From Acholoe squamosa (lineage: Eukaryota; Annelida; Polychaeta; Phyllodocida; Polynoidae), in contig OX439049.1 of the NCBI GenBank assembly GCA_949317995.1, positions 9,029,395 to 9,093,394 of the forward strand: a stretch of DNA of 64,000 nucleotides, written 5' to 3'. Position 1 is the first letter of the stretch. The number at the start of each line of letters is the position of its first letter. Below, piece by piece: positions 45,601-51,621 of this stretch. The position numbers and the translations under genes were made by a program. The notes beneath the pieces are model-generated. The model worked only from the letters and a program-made list of their open reading frames with translations. It was not told where the DNA came from and made no database searches.

Positions 45601-48333
45601 TATGCGTGTCAGTCAGGTGTACTGACTATGGTGATGGAGGTTATACAAACTGAACAAGACTTTGGTTGTAATAGACCATCAGTAGACAAGGAGGTCGCCC
45701 TGTGTGTCGACTTGGGTTATTACTTGCTGATAGAGCCGCTAATCCAGTACGGTTCAGTCAATGTCAACCATATCAACATCAACGGCAAGAGTCTCACAGA
45801 ACGTGCTGCCACCAATGGTGACATTGACACCTTCAGGGAACTTGAGCGTCTAGGGGCAATCCCCTCAGATACAGTACTAGCGCTAGCCTCAGCACAAAAC
45901 CGCTTCCCTTTCCTTCAGGATTTACTCACAAGTAACCCTTTACAACGGACAAACTACAACCTCAACTTCCAGGATCGCAGACGAAAGAGCTCCGCGCATT
46001 TTGCGGCAGAGAAAGGGAATGCGGAAGTTGTGCGGTTGTTGTTAGAAAAAGGTCTTGATATTAACTTGAAAGACAAACGGGACTTCACTATCCTGCATTC
46101 TGCAGCTAGTGGTGGTTCTGTACCCACGGTACAGGCCGTAGTAGATGCTTGTGAGCGCCAACATGTTTTACACCGTATGTTAACTTCCAGGGACAGATAT
46201 CTTGGCTCGGAGCGCTGCTTCCTTGTACGTGGGCGCGATAACGATCAACCTGCGTGGCACTATGTAGAAGCAGATCGAGGGCGCATAGACATATTCCGTA
46301 AGCGCACACAAGGTGGGCCCGTCGATGTTGCAAACTTTGGTATAGTAAAGCGGTCGGGTTGGGGCACGAATCCAACACCAGAGGTTGTCCAGGAGGTCGA
46401 GGGGATGTATGATGTTGTGAATGCTGATGCGAACGGACCCCAGGACATGCAGCCTCTACACATAGCCATCATCAAAAGCCATGAACCCGTCGCTGTGAAG
46501 TTGATCAGCATCATGCAAGATGTTGGCGAGCCGGATTGCTTTGGACTCACACCATTACATCTTGCCGCTATGAGGGGGATGGTCAATGTAAGTAGCATTA
46601 TCATTTACTTTGTCAATACTATCATTTTTACTAATGGTACAATTTGTATCTATTTGATATATAAGTTTTTAACATAATTTCTACCAAAATTACAAAAAGC
46701 TTAGAAATGACCTTTAATATATTGATAATATAATCTGTACATATGCTTATTGTCTTTTTGAGATATTGAGGTATAAACATGAATTCTCCCAAAATGACCA
46801 AAGAGCTTGTACAAAGGCTGGTAGTCATATGTTCCAATGATGAGGTGCACAATACCGGTAGTTGCCCTCATTGTTAACTAACTAGCTTGTAGAAGTAATT
46901 TTTGTATACATTGTGTGCAAATTCTATAAGTGGTTTTGGTTAATGTTAACTTTTTTGCTTATACATTTACCAAGACATATTTAAGAAGAGATTTCTTTTT
47001 GATAATTCCTGACATTAATATAATTTTGTTCTCACCACCTTTAGGCCATAAAAGCACTACTTGCAAAGGGTGCTAATCGGACTGTGCTAGACAGACAAGG
47101 ACGAACAGCGCTCGATATTGCAAAGCAAAATGAGAAGCCAGAGGCAGTCGAAGCGCTTACACCACAGACTGAGCTAGATGAGACTGAGGTAAGAGAAACT
47201 GCAGGCATGCTTATAAATCTTTTGAGCATGTGTAATTAAAACAGATTCATGATTATCCTTGAGACTTGATATTTTGTTTAAAGGAGACCTGCATTTCCAG
47301 AAAATCACATTTTCCAAATCAATAATAACTCTTGGTATCTTCATAAACGATTCTTTGTACAAGAATTAAGGTAACAGACCACACCTTATACTTAACTTGT
47401 GTAAAAAGAAATGTTTATACAACATGTCTGGTTTTAGTTTGTCATACTAGTTACTTTCCTGACCTTCTGAGTGTATAGGAGAATTTAGATGGATATGTTT
47501 TCTAAATTGACAGATATTTAGGCGTAAATTGATGGATGTCTACCATAACCTGAACAAGGAGAAGTTAGAAAAGTGTCAACAAGAAGGTCAAAACCCGAAC
47601 CTCTACATGAAATCTTTGTGTAAGTAGTAATTTTCAAGTTTTTGCAGGGGAGGCAAGAGAAGTGTTTCATTTACTATAGCACAGAGTTGATACAACAATT
47701 TTGCTCTGGAGGCTGTAGACACACATATCATATACATAGCTTGTAATTCTATTCTTTTTACACACCCACCAGAGTTGATGCACTGACTTTGCTCCCCTGA
47801 TATTACTTGTCAGGTAAAAGTTGATGTAAGGTATGTTAAAACTGTAAATAATATATATTTGGAAAGGTGAAGTACCGTAATCTCCCGCGTATAAGACGCG
47901 TCCTCTAGGCCAAACAATTGCATTGTGCGTCTTATAGGATTTCTTCAAGTTGGGGGGGGGCGTCTTATACGAGGGGTAATTTTACTATAGAACAGTACTG
48001 GATTTACAAAAATCACCCCTAAGAGGTGCGTCTTATACGCGAAAATGCATGTGCTGAGCTTGGGGTGCGTCCTATACGCGCAGCGCGTCTTCTACGCGGG
48101 AGAATACGGTAGTGATTCTACAGCACTGCAGGATGACTTCACACAACGCTGACTATGCTATGTGGTTCAAAGGACAAACAGCTTCTGAAAGAAATTTAAA
48201 AGAACTGTTGGTTAATTTACTTGCAGTGCGAGATCTGGTGGCTGACGCAAATGATTTCCTCTTTGACCATCTCGGAGAGGGACCTATCGCGGCCGAGTCA
48301 GGCTACGATAGTTACGGTGCAGGTCGTTATTAA
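17139..48333 (+). CDS. CARD-ankyrin repeat protein, spliced gene (overall)
   Basis: Coding exons are 17139-17157, 42391-42602, 43121-43289, 44981-46587, 47045-47188, 47514-47619 and one ending at 48333. All junctions to 47619 have GT-AG sites and matching phases, giving 752 codons before the last exon. Residues about 10-37 are Ser-rich. Residues 46-131 are CARD-like, from FRQLLRENRGMVISNL to LKIFADTLKTHCPKAHALI. Residues 134-180 form a Ser/Asn linker. From about 185 the chain is helical and ankyrin-like; clear repeats lie at 462-525 and 622-712 and flank a 100-residue insert. There is no signal peptide or membrane helix, so it is expected to be cytosolic. CARDs assemble with other CARDs in apoptosis and innate sensing; here the ankyrin part may act as sensor or scaffold. 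That role is inference. Intron 2 is about 25 kb and full of transposons. Confidence 0.82.
17158..18100. other. Intron, with a short GTCAGTTAAAA direct-repeat patch
   Basis: Between 17210 and 17450 the motif GTCAGTTAAA(A) recurs about seven times (for example 17212, 17222, 17251, 17261, 17391 and 17434). The rest is unremarkable apart from poly(C)/poly(G) runs. Confidence 0.6.
18110..18830. repeat. Dispersed GGGGGCTGT-rich repeat, copy 1
   Basis: Blocks reading G(8-11)CTGTCAATT, GGGGAGCTGTCACATGA, TTTTAGGGGGCTGTTAC and GGGGCTGTAGTTTC occur in the same order as at 25190-25480. The ATATTTCA tandem array (18329-18504) is inserted within it. Confidence 0.6.
18329..18504. repeat. Tandem array built on TGAAATATTTCA
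   Basis: Five units of about 35-45 bp: the palindrome TGAAATATTTCA, then TATATWCATTTCAGTG, with or without AGCAC before the next unit. The long (with AGCACTG) and short forms alternate, as in a higher-order repeat. Confidence 0.9.
18873..19164. mobile_element. TA-flanked MITE, CGTATAAGGCGCG family, 292 bp
   Basis: TA then CCGTATTCTCCTGCGTATAA at the left; TTATACGCGGGAGATTACGG then TA at the right. The interior, with CACAAGGGGGACACCAAGA and CTACACATAG, is shared with 43449-43739 and, inverted, with 40328-40601. TA flanks suggest a Tc1/mariner/pogo-type transposase; this is inference. Confidence 0.85.
19167..21519. other. Intron, mostly unique sequence
   Basis: No exon passes splice and frame tests. 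A poly(C) run lies at 19671-19682. Apparent ORFs are short and lack codon structure. Confidence 0.5.
21520..21798. mobile_element. Degraded CGTATAAGGCGCG-family MITE
   Basis: TACCGTAATACCCCGTGTAT at the left and CTTATACGCTGGTTATTACGG at the right, after internal CGCGCGTCTTATACGC. The middle retains ATTTTCAAAATTCGAAAACC as in 40328-40601. The right TA flank has mutated to TT. Confidence 0.75.
22082..22485. mobile_element. Fold-back/MITE element, AGGCTGTTGCGAAAAGATTT ends
   Basis: Left AGGCTGTTGCGAAAAGATTT and right AAATCTTTTTGCAATAGCCT are inverted. GGAATTG and CAATTCC motifs are scattered through the interior, including a degenerate inner inverted pair around GAATGCTTCCCATAG and TTAGGAAGCATTCC. 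Confidence 0.75.
23483..23723. mobile_element. Short element with AGGGCCC-like termini enclosing a minisatellite, copy 2
   Basis: Same ends as 14521-14733 (AGCCCCAGACGGGTAAAATC and CCCTGTCTAGGGTCCT) with about five internal units of CTTCTTAAAATCGACAAGGG/ACAAGGGACAAGG. ATGGAG occurs directly outside both ends (23477-23482 and 23724-23729), a possible 6-bp target duplication. Confidence 0.8.
24143..24214. repeat. Hairpin: two 34-nt arms, 4-nt loop
   Basis: Arm 24143-24176 starts CAAGAAAAATGTGGCTTGG; arm 24181-24214 is its complement with about four mismatches, around GACA. A lone copy of the left arm (CAAGAAAAATGTGGCAAGG) occurs at about 57388, so this is a dispersed fold-back sequence. Confidence 0.85.
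24476..24546 (+). other. Possible cassette exon of the CARD-ankyrin gene
   Basis: Acceptor TGTTACCTCTACAG and donor GTAAGTGA flank 71 bp. If included after 17157, the MTSTGE frame continues 21 codons and stops at TAA within this exon. Translation of the CARD protein would then have to start at Met10 (42399). It could equally be a decoy; expression data would decide. Confidence 0.4.
24547..25189. other. Intron, nothing recognised
   Basis: No coding exon or repeat was identified. Confidence 0.5.
25190..25480. repeat. Dispersed GGGGGCTGT-rich repeat, copy 2
   Basis: Same block order as 18110-18830: GGTACCAACTGTGG, G-run then CAGTCAATTGAAT, GGCCCCACAAAGGGGGGCTG, AAATTGGGGGGCTGTAG and GGGCTGTAGTTTCATAG. 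Confidence 0.6.
25481..26101. other. Intron, nothing recognised
   Basis: No coding exon, RNA gene or repeat could be supported. Confidence 0.5.
26102..26224. repeat. ATGACRTCAT-containing MITE remnant, copy 1
   Basis: CTAGGGGGCTGTGTACAAAT, then GACATCATGCAGGAGG, G-rich blocks around CATGACAAGGGGGGAGGGGG, and a second GCATGACATCATG. It shares all blocks with 27640-27779 but in a different state of truncation. Confidence 0.65.
26225..27077. other. Intron, nothing recognised
   Basis: No coding exon or structured repeat is supported. Confidence 0.5.
27078..27340. mobile_element. Fold-back element, about 95-bp inverted arms
   Basis: The left arm starts CACTGAGAAAATATTCTTAC and the right arm ends with its complement. 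Pairing continues through GAGTCTGTATCCAGACTC, CAATGTCGCCAAAATGAGT and TGAGACTCAGCC. The central part has repeated GACTCAGGCAGAGC/CTGCCTGAGTATCACCCCAG blocks. The terminus resembles that of 29570-30545. Confidence 0.9.
27640..27779. repeat. ATGACGTCAT-containing MITE remnant, copy 2
   Basis: GCATGACGTCATGCTGAGGG, CATGACAAGGGGGGGAGGGG and TGCATGACGTCATTTGTACA followed by CAGCCCCTAG. The right end matches the reverse complement of the left end at 26110. Confidence 0.65.
27780..29569. other. Intron, nothing recognised
   Basis: No coding exon. A CAGTGGCGGCTCCAG-type terminus (reverse, about 29431-29443) and several poly(C)/poly(G) runs are present. Confidence 0.5.
29570..30545. mobile_element. 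About 1-kb non-autonomous element with CTACACTGAGAAAATTCTT-like ends
   Basis: Left CTACACTGAGAAAATTCTTC and right TTCTTTCCTCTGTGTAG are inverted, and similarity continues inward (TTTGACACAGAGAGCACAGG against the complement of CCTGTGCAGTATGTGTCAAA). The interior has many TTGACATG/CATGTCAA motifs. There is no coding capacity. TA stands outside both CACTGAG/CTCTGTG ends. Confidence 0.65.
30876..31080. mobile_element. Fold-back sequence interrupted by a 130-bp MITE
   Basis: The outer arms GGGCTAACGGGCA (30876) and TGCCCGTTAGCC (31063) pair. Inside sits an element at 30914-31043, AGGGGTGCGTCCACTG to CAGTGGACGTACCCCT. It is flanked by TAA on both sides (30911-30913, 31044-31046) and carries the palindrome GACGGATGGWCCATCCGTC twice (30931 and 31007). 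Confidence 0.85.
31081..31483. other. Intron, nothing recognised
   Basis: No coding exon or repeat is supported. Confidence 0.5.
31484..31860. repeat. Dispersed repeat, copy 1 (without MITE)
   Basis: Shares TGATGACATTTCTCCCCAGA, CTCCACTAGATGGGGGTTT, GATGATTGACTGGTAACTTC and ATACAGGCAGGTAGCC, in order, with 60230-60740. This copy lacks the 173-bp insertion seen there and so shows the empty site. Confidence 0.8.
31861..33780. other. Intron; one decayed MITE
   Basis: At 32240-32328 a degenerate CGTATAAGGCGCG-type element is visible (TACCCCATGTGTAAGGCTCG to GGTGCGCCTTATAGGTGGG). The rest shows no recognised feature apart from a poly(C) run near 32719. Confidence 0.5.
33790..34260. repeat. Cluster of GCATGATGCATNAATGCA-like palindromic motifs
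   Basis: About ten ATGATGCA/TGCATCAT motifs in 470 bp (near 33792, 33818, 33870, 33917, 33958, 33988, 34081, 34127, 34160 and 34201), in both orientations. The hairpin 33911-33979 forms its centre. Related fragments occur at 35060-35110, 37735-37800 and 48380-48420, so a dispersed family is likely. Confidence 0.75.
33911..33979. repeat. Perfect hairpin: 33-bp stem, 3-nt loop
   Basis: Arm 33911-33943 (GTCGGCATGATGCATGAATG continuing CAGCCCTGGCGAG) is exactly complementary to 33947-33979 around TTA. Confidence 0.97.
34270..35713. other. Intron; palindromic repeat remnants
   Basis: At 34743-34875 a GTGCATTATC/GATAATGCAC inverted pattern (34787, 34840 and 34852) resembles the neighbouring palindromic repeats. 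A poly(G) run lies near 34418-34430. No exon. Confidence 0.5.
35714..36245. mobile_element. MITE with GGGGCCGTCCATGAATT ends and TAA target duplication
   Basis: Left GGGGCCGTCCATGAATTGTG, right GTAATTTATGGACGGGCCC. TAA stands directly outside both ends (35711-35713, 36246-36248). Internal GTGACAAAGTATGACAGGGG and GTGACTAAGTGTGACAAGGG repeat near each end. The TAA flank suggests PIF/Harbinger; inference. Confidence 0.85.
36246..37669. other. Intron, nothing recognised
   Basis: No exon is supported. One AAGGCCTAGGTTTAGGCCTA palindromic patch lies at about 36510. Confidence 0.5.
37670..37709. repeat. 40-bp palindrome containing CRE-like TGACGTCA
   Basis: Arms 37670-37688 and 37691-37709 pair with one mismatch. 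The outer part is ATGACRTCAT and the inner part CACGGACCT. A TGACGTCA (CRE/ATF consensus) lies on the right arm, with one base changed on the left. Confidence 0.92.
37710..39541. other. Intron; homopolymer-rich
   Basis: Long C and G runs (37931, 38018 and 38066), a palindromic-family remnant at 37735-37800 and a reversed TTTCCAGTTACATGG-type remnant at 38395-38500. No exon. Confidence 0.5.
39542..39605. repeat. (AT)n microsatellite
   Basis: About 32 uninterrupted AT units. Confidence 0.97.
39822..40080. repeat. Dispersed repeat with CTACCCTAATTTTT borders, copy 2
   Basis: Second member of the family at 10640-10875, with CCTACCCTAACTTTTTAT, CACGGTCGCGCAGATCAAAT, ATTCTCCAAAATAAAAGA and CTACCCTAATTTTTCGAC in the same order. 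Confidence 0.6.
40328..40601. mobile_element. TA-flanked CGTATAAGGCGCG-family MITE, inverted copy
   Basis: TA|CCGTAATCTCCCGCGTATAA ... TATGTGGGAGATTACGG|TA. The interior is the reverse complement of that in 18873-19164 and 43449-43739. Its right TA (40602-40603) is also the left TA of the next element. Confidence 0.88.
40604..40753. mobile_element. TA-flanked AATAAGCGCC-subtype MITE
   Basis: CCATATTTGTCTGTATATGC ... ACGGGCCAATACGG with internal GAATAAGCGCC twice (about 40633 and 40690). It abuts the preceding MITE with one shared TA. Confidence 0.75.
40849..41081. mobile_element. TA-flanked CGTAGAAGACGCG-subtype MITE
   Basis: CCGTAATCTCCCGCGTAGAA ... TTATACGCGGGAGATTACGG between TA dinucleotides. 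Internal copies of the motif include CACATAGAAGACGC, GCGTAGAGGACGC, CATATAAGATGCACC, CCTATAAGACGCACC and GGCGTAGAAGACGCG. The interior is shared with 47875-48109 (inverted). Confidence 0.88.
41203..41395. mobile_element. TTTCAGGTAACATG-type MITE-like repeat, copy 3
   Basis: TTTCAGGTAACATGCTGAAA at the left; GTCGTCCCTGTTTTGCTCGG and TTTACCTGAAACAAACTT at the right, as in the copies at 11078 and 11703. Confidence 0.6.
41732..41826. repeat. Fold-back sequence with nested ATACTTATTATAAGTAT palindromes
   Basis: TAACGTATACGCTGCAAATA at 41732 pairs with TGTTTGCAGCATATACGTTA ending at 41826. Each arm itself contains a TACTTATTATAAGTA-type palindrome, so alternative hairpins are possible. Confidence 0.9.
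42066..42200. mobile_element. TTCAGGTAACAT-type MITE-like repeat, copy 4 (short)
   Basis: CTTCAGGTAACATACTAAAA, then TGGGGTAGGCCAG, ending CCTGCCCTGTTTACTACTGG. A decayed short member that lies 190 bp before a coding exon. Confidence 0.5.
42391..42602 (+). CDS. CARD-ankyrin gene, exon with Ser-rich N-terminus and first CARD half
   Basis: Acceptor TATTTCCCCACAG, donor GTAAGTTA. It encodes residues 7-77. A run of Ser (ASSSSSMESSSTSTSISY) is followed by GGGFRQLLRENRGMVISNL and EKLSTALLDALMLGQ, helices 1-3 of a CARD. Met at 42399 is an alternative start. Phase in 1, phase out 0. Confidence 0.88.
43121..43289 (+). CDS. CARD-ankyrin gene, exon with second CARD half
   Basis: Acceptor CCCATTTTGCAG, donor GTAAGTTAAC. 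It encodes residues 78-133: VLTPAEAEQVKKKQRRQQKA, then CLVDIVLRKRGTDLKIFADT and LKTHCPKAHALIHVP. The pattern VLT..E.E.....R..QA..LVDIVLRKG...F..F...L is diagnostic of CARD helices 3-6. Phase 0 in, 1 out. Confidence 0.92.
43449..43739. mobile_element. TA-flanked CGTATAAGGCGCG-family MITE, 291 bp, intronic
   Basis: TA|CCGTAATCTCCCGCGTATAA ... TTATACGCGAGAGATTACGG|TA. The right end carries GGTGCGCCTTATACGCGA twice in tandem. Closest to 18873-19164. Confidence 0.9.
43990..44710. mobile_element. CAGAGATGTAAGTTG element, 721 bp, 6-bp target duplication TATATT
   Basis: CAGAGATGTAAGTTG at the left and CAACTTACATCTCTG at the right (one base interposed), with TATATT immediately outside both (43984-43989 and 44711-44716). 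The longest member of a family that also includes 49753-49924 and 60437-60609. No transposase is visible. Confidence 0.85.
44981..46587 (+). CDS. CARD-ankyrin gene, large central exon
   Basis: Acceptor GTTTCTCCTCCCACAG, donor GTAAGTAGC. It encodes residues 134-669 in one open frame of 1607 bp. A Ser/Asn linker (SRGSNSPQPSSNDSSNGSNR) is followed by helical sequence with degenerate ankyrin character (DINRCARAGDVLRFRDMKV, VLNYACQSGVLTMVMEVIQ, LTERAATNGDIDTFRELERL). Two good ankyrin repeats follow (SSAHFAAEKGNAEVVRLLLE and TILHSAASGGSVPTVQAVVD). After a roughly 100-residue insert (46150-46440) come PLHIAIIKSHEPVAVKLI and LTPLHLAAMRGMVN. The open frame, with no competing frame of similar length, makes coding status firm. 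Confidence 0.95.
47045..47188 (+). CDS. CARD-ankyrin gene, terminal ankyrin exon
   Basis: Acceptor CTCACCACCTTTAG, donor GTAAGAGA. Residues 670-717, AIKALLAKGANRTVLDRQGR then TALDIAKQNEKPEAVEAL, complete the repeat begun at the end of the previous exon and add a last one. Phase 0 at both ends. Confidence 0.92.
47514..47619 (+). CDS. CARD-ankyrin gene, penultimate coding exon
   Basis: Acceptor TTTTCTAAATTGACAG, donor GTAAGTAG. Residues 718-752, a charged helical stretch with RRKLMDVYHNLNKEKLEKC, plus one base (T). If the donor were not used, the frame would stop three codons later (TAG at 47625). Confidence 0.85.
47875..48109. mobile_element. CGTATAAGACGCG-family MITE ending 14 bp before a coding exon
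   Basis: TA|CCGTAATCTCCCGCGTATAA ... TCTACGCGGGAGAATACGG|TA. Six copies of a GCGTCTTATACGCG-like motif lie at 47887 (reverse), 47927, 47961, 48028, 48067 and 48085. Its right end lies in what should be the branch point/polypyrimidine area of the next exon's acceptor. Confidence 0.92.
48124..48333 (+). CDS. CARD-ankyrin gene, last coding exon, frame uncertain
   Basis: An acid-rich frame ends at TAA 48331-48333: ASERNLKELLVNLLAVRDLV, then DANDFLFDHLGEGPI and SGYDSYGAGRY. With the acceptor TTCTACAG at 48123, the incoming phase gives SLQDDFTQR and a TGA at 48150. The good frame begins on the overlapping GCTGAC one base later, as if a GC had been lost from CGCGCTGAC. An alternative acceptor at 48181 (GACAAACAG) restores the frame without any defect, but its upstream tract is poor. 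Product length is therefore 761 or about 802 residues. Confidence 0.6.
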   Translation, partial: HCRMTSHNADYAMWFKGQTASERNLKELLVNLLAVRDLVADANDFLFDHLGEGPIAAESGYDSYGAGRY

Positions 48334-50600
48334 AAAGCTGAGTGGGGCCATTATGGTGAGTTATATAGCCCTTTAAGATTTGCATAATGCATTGGTGTTC
48401 ATGATTTATGAGTGCTTTGTAGAGGAGCCACTCATTAAATATTTCGATCATGTATCATGATGACTCTAATATGTGCTTAACTTACAATACTATGCCCGTG
48501 CAGATTATTAGTTAGCGAGTTGCTCACCAGAGCTTTGATGTTGTATTGTGGCACCAAATGTTGCCATGATGTTACATAATGACCTAGAAGAGTTTGAAGT
48601 AAAGTGTGATTTTATTAACACGTCTATTACATCTTTGTCAACCAAAGGAATCTTACAGTATTGTGCCTAACAATAGCTTTATTATTGATAAAGATATACT
48701 ACTATTAAAATCACTGATAATAAAATGATTTATTTTTTTCTTCTCTCTAGACATGGGTCATAGTGGTTCCCCCAAAATGTGTCTGCTCGTTTTCTTCAAA
48801 TGGAAACCTCCAAGTGTTGATGAAGAATGGCATGGCTTGTAATATAGTACATCCACATTCAAATGTATGAATGTTATGGAACCTGCTTTGTACATAACAT
48901 ATGTATTGGAGTTCAGAGGAGAACTCTGCCGTCTTCTATCTCAGATGTTATCCCAAATAGGGCTGGTTCTCTCTAATGGAGATGCCATGGGTAACTTGGC
49001 TATCAGCAGAATATGGATATTGCTGATGTCAGTTACCTGTGTCATTTCTAAAGAGGTTGAATCCAAGCTCATTGAATGGGTTTGCATGATACTTGAGAGG
49101 AAACTGTTCCTGAAGATGCACCGAGCCACAAAGGAAACTCAGCCTTTACGACCTGTGCTGTAGTGGTTTTAAAGCTGCCCGGTAGGCCTTTTCTTTCGCA
49201 AATGCTTCAAGTGTATCAATCTTTGCGAATGCTTCAGCAGCAAATATTTATAGATTTTTAGCATTTGCACACACAGAAAGTAGAAGTGCTGGCCGGACTG
49301 GTCACAAGCCCAGAACGAACCAATGTCGAGTAGTCTAGTAACCAGACATTGAGATATCTAGCATCAGTAGATTTTGTTAGCTTAAAGTAACACTGTCTGT
49401 ATAAGATGAATCTGTATGTAGAGTAAGTCATTGTTGTCAATGCACTTTATATAAATGGACATACTATAGAACTTAAGAAGGCAGCATAAAAAGAAAGAAA
49501 AATCAATACAAGAAATGTAAGGCTTGTGATCCGAAGATGATAGACAAATTATAGATCTGATGAGAATGTTGCCAGAATTATTGGAAATAAATGGCAATCA
49601 AAGAGGTGACTAAACCTGTCCATACTGAAACAGTGCATAACACTGAATTGTTGTTGTTGACTGAAGCTGGATCAAACAATAAAGTGTGTCCCAATGGAAG
49701 AAAATGCACACATAGTGTAGATATATGTGTATCCCATAGTGCAGTATATATGCAGATATGTAGGTCTTCAGGTTTTATCAGGATTTCCTGATTTCTGAAA
49801 ATTTTGAATGACATATATTTTCCTTGTACAAGTGCTAAGGAGGGCTGTTTGGGAAACAGAAGGCTTTTATATCAAGCAATTGTATGGCTTCCTGATTTTT
49901 GCCCATGCCTGACTTACCTTTCTGTATATGTAACCTCAGCACAAGGTGTTACTACAGTTATACCATAGACCTTTATGTTCTGTGTAAGTCCATGGTTATA
50001 CTTAATATGATGTAGCACCAAGAGGTTTTCTAACATGTAAATATTGATAATTCTGCCCTTACTCTTTCTTGTTGTATTCAGACCTCTTTTTTGCCCTGTA
50101 TTCAAGATTAGAAATTGCTAGGCCTTATGAGCATCTTAAGACATTATTTTTCCATAAAAATAACAGTGACTTATAATTTGCTTGTTCTAAGATATTTACT
50201 TATCATTGGAATGAATATCCTGGAGACCCAGTACTGGATCTATCCAAGGGTAACTAGTTGTTTCCTTATCAGATATAAAGCTTCAGATTTCTTCTTTTTT
50301 GATAGATATTCATAGTATGGACTACCAATGCCATGAGTGGTACAAAACCAGAGATTTTATATGGTTGATCTTTTCATGACAGGATTTGATTCATTGTGAT
50401 GTTATTTGTGTGTGTAAAGTTACAAGAGTGACCTTGGTGTATTAATTTTGTGATTGTTAAACAATCAAGGGTTTGATTAAGTTTGATTTGATATGTGTGC
50501 AACCATTCATGCATGTAGGTAGCCCTGTAATATTTACAATACATATTTTGATTGTTTAACAATCCATGGCCAGTTAACACAATAAAGTCTGTTGTGAAAA
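48334..50600 (+). other. 3' UTR of the CARD-ankyrin gene (predicted), with one intron
   Basis: A donor (ATTATG|GTGAGTTA) at 48356 and a strong acceptor (TTTTTTTCTTCTCTCTAG) ending at 48750 define a UTR intron 22 bp after the stop. Poly(A) signals AATAAA occur at 49584, 49679 and 50581; the last is followed by a TGTTGTG stretch. A 98-codon ORF at 48867-49163 has no recognisable similarity and is treated as chance. Confidence 0.5.
49753..49924. mobile_element. CAGATATGTAGGTC MITE, 172 bp, 6-bp target duplication TATATG
   Basis: The ends CAGATATGTAGGTC and GACTTACCTTTCTG are inverted. TATATG is directly outside both (49747-49752 and 49925-49930). The interior (TTTTATCAGGATTTCCTGAT, TTTTGCCCATGCCTGACTTA) is shared with 60437-60609. 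It lies in the predicted 3' UTR. Confidence 0.92.
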
Positions 50601-51621
50601 CGTTAGTTCATATTCTCAGTTCATATTTTGGTAATTGTACCCTTCATGATACATGGTAGCTCTACAGGGGCTGTTGCAGTGTCAAAAAGACCATATTACA
50701 TCATAACTGGTGTATTTTGATACAGACGAGGCATCATTCTTAAAAATGAGTAAAAAAGTTACTACGGGGCATTTTTAGGGTACAAACTGGTACTAGCCCT
50801 GTTCTGAGAAATTTGGGTGTGCTGAATCCAAAGATTGCTGGTACCAATCTGAGGAATGGCTGCTAATATGTCAAAAACATATTAGGGCCTGAAGAACTAA
50901 TAACTTACCATCCAGTAAAAATCCCCTCATATAAGCGGCCCCCTGATTTCGGGTGTTTATAACTAGAATATTAAAATACGCAGGCCTTTAAAGAAATTCT
51001 CATGCCATGAAATTAAATCTTATCTGTCAATATGGCTCAGGACAATGTGCACAGAAAAAGAAAACCCCTACTAACATTTCCCCAATAGACAGTGTTAAAA
51101 CAAGTCTGGTAATATTGACACACACGACAAAATGTGATAATGGGATTTAGAGACATGCACGTCTCGCATCTGTGGGTTCCCAATCAACTGAGCTCATTTC
51201 CAGGGCCACACAACCCAAGAAGCAAGTCCCACTGGGGCCCATAGAGCCTGAGCCTGACTACTATGGTACCCTTAAAACTAAGGGAAGTACCTTAATATGG
51301 AAGCAAGGGCATGGTGGTTAGGTTGTTATTTCAAGTGCCTGGCTGTCATAGATCTCCAGTCAGGAGGAACAGGAGATAATGTCTTCAAGCAGATTTCTCA
51401 AATTTTAGTCACAATGATATGAGGAAGGATTGGAGCCTGAGGTATTCTGCAAACTGTAGAGATATGTGAATGTCATATCTCTTTCCTCTAAGGAAGTAAG
51501 GGTTGGTCTATGTCTCAACCTGGTTCCAGTTTATCTCACCATGTGACAACCTAAGTCAATGTCAATGACTGGCTTAGGATGGACGTTTCATATCATACTT
51601 ATCTGAAATATGTCAAACCAA
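50601..51621. other. Intergenic stretch, little recognised
   Basis: A TAAAAATCCCCTCATATAAG fragment near 50925 resembles one end of the CGTATAAG MITEs. Otherwise nothing is recognised. Confidence 0.5.

Noticed and set aside
47777-47817. 41-bp segment between CCACCAG and GTAAAAG that could repair the reading frame as an extra exon
   Set aside because: Every frame contains a stop codon in context, and it creates TAG in the incoming phase.
48867-49163. 98-codon ORF after the CARD-ankyrin gene
   Set aside because: No recognisable domain or splice context; it falls in the predicted 3' UTR and is probably chance.
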